Of a stretch of DNA of 64,000 nt, positions 61,527 to 64,000 are shown piece by piece (the first letter of the stretch is position 1; each line of letters begins with the position of its first letter). The notes under the pieces are model-generated. The model did no database searches. It was not told where the DNA came from and saw only the letters and a list, made by a program, of their open reading frames with translations. Made by a program: the position numbers and the translations under genes. Source of the DNA: Lithospermum erythrorhizon (lineage: Eukaryota > Streptophyta > Magnoliopsida > Boraginales > Boraginaceae); the NCBI GenBank assembly GCA_019722365.1, contig JADFUC010001973.1, positions 1 through 64,000 on the forward strand, in the 5' to 3' direction.

Positions 61527-61900
61527 TTAAGATCGCCAGAATGTATGTAATCCATTGAACCCCGCTGCAGTTGATGCCGTACTCATACTTTTAATGCAGT
61601 GAGCTTTTAGAAGCTGTGTTTTGCTTTTCGTTTTCCATGAGACTAAAGGAATTCCCACCCAAGTATATCTGAAACCACAATGGTGATTTCTTTCGATGGA
61701 CAAGTTTCCCGATCCAGCGTCATTTTGTATGCTATTAAATCCACCAGACTTTTTGCCAGGGATAAAACGGACCGCCCGAAGAGGGCTTTTCTTTTCAAGT
61801 ATTTTAAAATGTGAAAATCTTGCCCTTAAGTAGACTCCCTTAGGCGTGAACAAAGCGAAACCCAATTGCTGCGTCGTATGTTATATGAATCTAGTGGAAA
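61527..61900 (-). pseudogene. Copia RNase H remnant (third element)
   Basis: The reading has GIPLVSWKTKSKTQ followed by a drifted ASTAAGF, which fits the NSLISWKSKKQ..SRSSAEAEYRA signature. The first acidic residues of RNase H cannot be placed. Confidence 0.65.
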
Positions 61901-63059
61901 TCCCAGATACAACAATCTACCAATGACTCTTCTATAAAAATGCACATCTGTAATCAACTCTGAACTTTCATCATGCAAATGCAAACCAGTTGGCATATGT
62001 ATCTTAGCTGGTTTGCTAGCTATCAGCCCAGTATCTTCCAACATGTCTAACACATATTTCCTTTGGTTTTAAATGATCTTTAATAGTGAACACCTTATGA
62101 AGATGCCCCCTTCACTACATCAATCTCTGACATCTTGTTACCTACCACTAGTATATCATCTACATATACAAGCGATGCTAAACTCCTCGCACGCGATCTT
62201 AGTGAACAACGATGATCGTAAGAAGGCGTCGTAACGAAAGCCTTTAATATGTAAACATACTATTCCATTGCCTAGATGCTTGCTTAGGCCTATATAATGA
62301 CTTCTTTAATCTACAACTGGCATGCATTGCAAAAGACAACCACAGTGGTGGCTTCATGTAAATAATCTCATCTGGTGTATGGTAGCAAAGAAAGCATTCA
62401 TATCCGTTGATGCGCTATTATTCATTATGCGGCCAGCTTGATATGGCTTTCCCAATTGTAATTGTCTTAGCCCGCAGGGGAGAAAAACATTTTGTTAATC
62501 CTTCTATTTTGTGTGAAGCCATAGCTCTGAGTCTTACTTTGTATCTTTCACTATAACGTGTCCAGGTTTCTTTTGATCTTATCGCCCCGTTTGCGGCTTT
62601 ATAAAATTCCATACATGATCACAGAATCCATTATGGTATGTCTCATGATACTTATAACTTTTATCCTTCTTGTATCCCTTTTAGAACGACATTGCTTTTT
62701 GTTTTGTAGGAACATGGCTCTTTGATTTCATACTGCAATGTTGGCTGCATAGAAGAACTAATAGATGGAAGTAACTGGTAAAAGAATAATATCCAAAGAT
62801 GAGGTGAGGTAAAATGCTTATTAACTCCACTCACTGCATTGGATACATAATCATTCAACCAAGTACTTTTGATGCTTACTTCTGCTGGTCTCTGTCTAGC
62901 TCTATATCTACGTGTCAGCGTGTTTGCTCGCTTTCTCTTGTTATTATCATGATGATGACATAATAGAATAATTATGCAAATCTTACTTGGTATCGTATTT
63001 GTCAATGATATGTTTGAAGAATCTTTGAGATAAAGAGCGGGATTCATAGAATATAACAT
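61826..63059 (-). pseudogene. Copia reverse transcriptase remnant (third element)
   Basis: The catalytic box is intact as VYVDDILVVGNKMSEID near 62105-62170. The reading at 61826-62053 continues LEDTGLIASKPAKIHMPTG and YRRVIGRLLYL, the usual end of the domain. The reading at 62661-63059 carries the linker with WLNDYVSNAVSG and the EIKEPCSYK start. The part between (about 62200-62650) is scrambled by shifts. A YVDD box next to broken flanks shows recent or partial decay. Confidence 0.75.
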
Positions 63060-63099
63060 CCCTTGACACTATCACCTTATGAGTGGATAAATTATACAC

Positions 63100-64000
63100 T
63101 TTATACCCGCACTAAATTGCGATGTAGCCTAGAAGGGCCAGCCTTAAAGGCTCTTGGATCCGGTTATGCGTGAGGGCTGTGAAGCGATCACATAACCACC
63201 CAGGCGTCAAACACTACCAAATGTGTTGTATATTAATAAGGTGTGCGTCAATTCAAAGAAGTTGGCAACTTTTAATTAATTCATGTGTTGCGATGAAAGC
63301 GAGGGAAACCTCCCAGCTGCGCTTGGCTGACTCACGATTGAAACGACAAACCCTTGTAATTTGCAGTAATTGCCTATGCTTTCTTTCACCCACTCCATTT
63401 GGATGTGGGTGTAAAACCAACTAGATTCACTAGATCTTTATTTAAGAACTCACTCATTCATGGATCTAAAGACCTTATGAGTCTACTAAATCAGTGTGAA
63501 TCGTTTTCAAAATTTCTTTATTAATCATTGTGCTTATTGTTTTGTATCTCTTTAGGGTGAAAGTCATTCCGACTACTAGTGTAATCATCATTATTGTTTA
63601 GAAAATAATGGCGACTACCCGATTAATAAGTAGGTTTTATGAGGTCCCCAAACTCTCGGCATGAACAAGCTGAAGTGAGCTAGTTTAGTAGTCGAGAGGA
63701 AAATGCTGTCTTTGCTTTGATAATGAAGAAATTTGACATGGCTCTTTAATAACAGATTTCATGTAGCTTTTTAATACATCATAATGTTTCAGAGTATCAT
63801 AAGAGCTATGGCCTATCCTAGCATGCCATAAAAGCTGACACTATCATGGGGTTGAGAAGGGCTACGTTGGCTGCCCCGTCGTACCTGCCCAAGCCCCACA
63901 TAACTAGGACTATTATTGATAAAACTTTGAATGTTGTTGAGCTTAAAAGACTCTTGGTCAACCGCAATACAATTCTTTGATCTTAAACTGTAATCAGCAA
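63100..64000 (-). pseudogene. Copia integrase remnant (third element), partial
   Basis: From right to left on the minus strand the blocks are a DVWGPHKTYLL-like segment near 63640, a DDYT-like segment near 63590, HTDLVDS near 63505, YTHIQMEW where the family has YTPQQNGV, and GERKHRQLL near 63390 with the catalytic glutamate. All are in different frames. The zinc-binding part lies at the window edge. Confidence 0.6.

Larger units (their letters stand above)
61056..64000 (-). mobile_element. Third Ty1/copia element, 3' part, running off the window
   Basis: The minus strand carries integrase, reverse transcriptase and RNase H in copia order from right to left. All have frameshifts. The gag end and 5' LTR lie beyond 64000. 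Confidence 0.8.

Noticed and set aside
1..64000. CRISPR arrays, operons, prophage or a bacterial defence system
   Set aside because: Spliced genes, plant gene families and plant retrotransposons show a plant nuclear sequence. The short repeats seen are microsatellites or LTR parts without spacer structure.

Overview
This window is nuclear DNA from a flowering plant, most likely a eudicot. The evidence is multi-exon genes with GT..AG introns, a plant-only Aux/IAA repressor, a plastid-targeted tryptophan enzyme, an AT-rich background and dense plant-type transposable elements. I cannot name the species. Only two genes look intact. One is a three-exon Aux/IAA auxin-response repressor on the minus strand (15008-15801). 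The other is a ten-exon anthranilate phosphoribosyltransferase (trpD/PAT1 type) on the plus strand (43765-47331). The exon ends of both join in frame and rebuild complete proteins of 196 and 410 residues. A third locus at 52703 is a lone first exon of an ankyrin-repeat, ACD6-like gene with no visible continuation.

Layout. 290-1010: a small non-coding LTR element whose two LTRs carry 5S rRNA-like sequence (Cassandra-type TRIM). It abuts a truncated Ty3/gypsy element of Tekay/Del type on the minus strand (1011-5225), which is followed by its long LTR (about 5226-9795). 9.8-15 kb: AT-rich spacer with a tandem array of about 100 bp units. 15.0-16.0 kb: the Aux/IAA gene and its TATA box, then a tRNA-derived SINE with target-site duplications. 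19.4-24.2 kb: an L1-type LINE split inside its reverse transcriptase by a solo gypsy LTR. 24.9-26 kb: two Stowaway-like MITEs. 29.1-33.7 kb: a Ty1/copia element on the plus strand with both LTRs. 34-37 kb: MITE, microsatellites and a possible SINE. 38.0-42.2 kb: an inverted repeat with arms of about 0.75 kb, enclosing another copy of the gypsy LTR. 43.8-47.4 kb: the tryptophan-pathway gene. 48.3-50.8 kb: SINE-like sequence, a MITE and a copia LTR. 52.7 kb: the ankyrin exon. 54.4-58.8 kb: a minus-strand copia element with very short LTRs. 60.8 kb to the end: a third copia element, minus strand, running off the window.

The genes do not form a pathway cluster. The Aux/IAA protein represses auxin-responsive transcription. 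The trpD product makes a tryptophan precursor, which in plants also feeds indole and auxin synthesis, but the two genes are about 28 kb apart and I infer no functional linkage. The main interest is in nested repeat structure: 5S-bearing LTRs, a LINE cut by an LTR, a long palindrome cut by the same LTR family, and copia elements whose decay is unusually rich in small indels and CG dinucleotides while nearby genes stay clean. I found no evidence of a new enzymatic or defence system.
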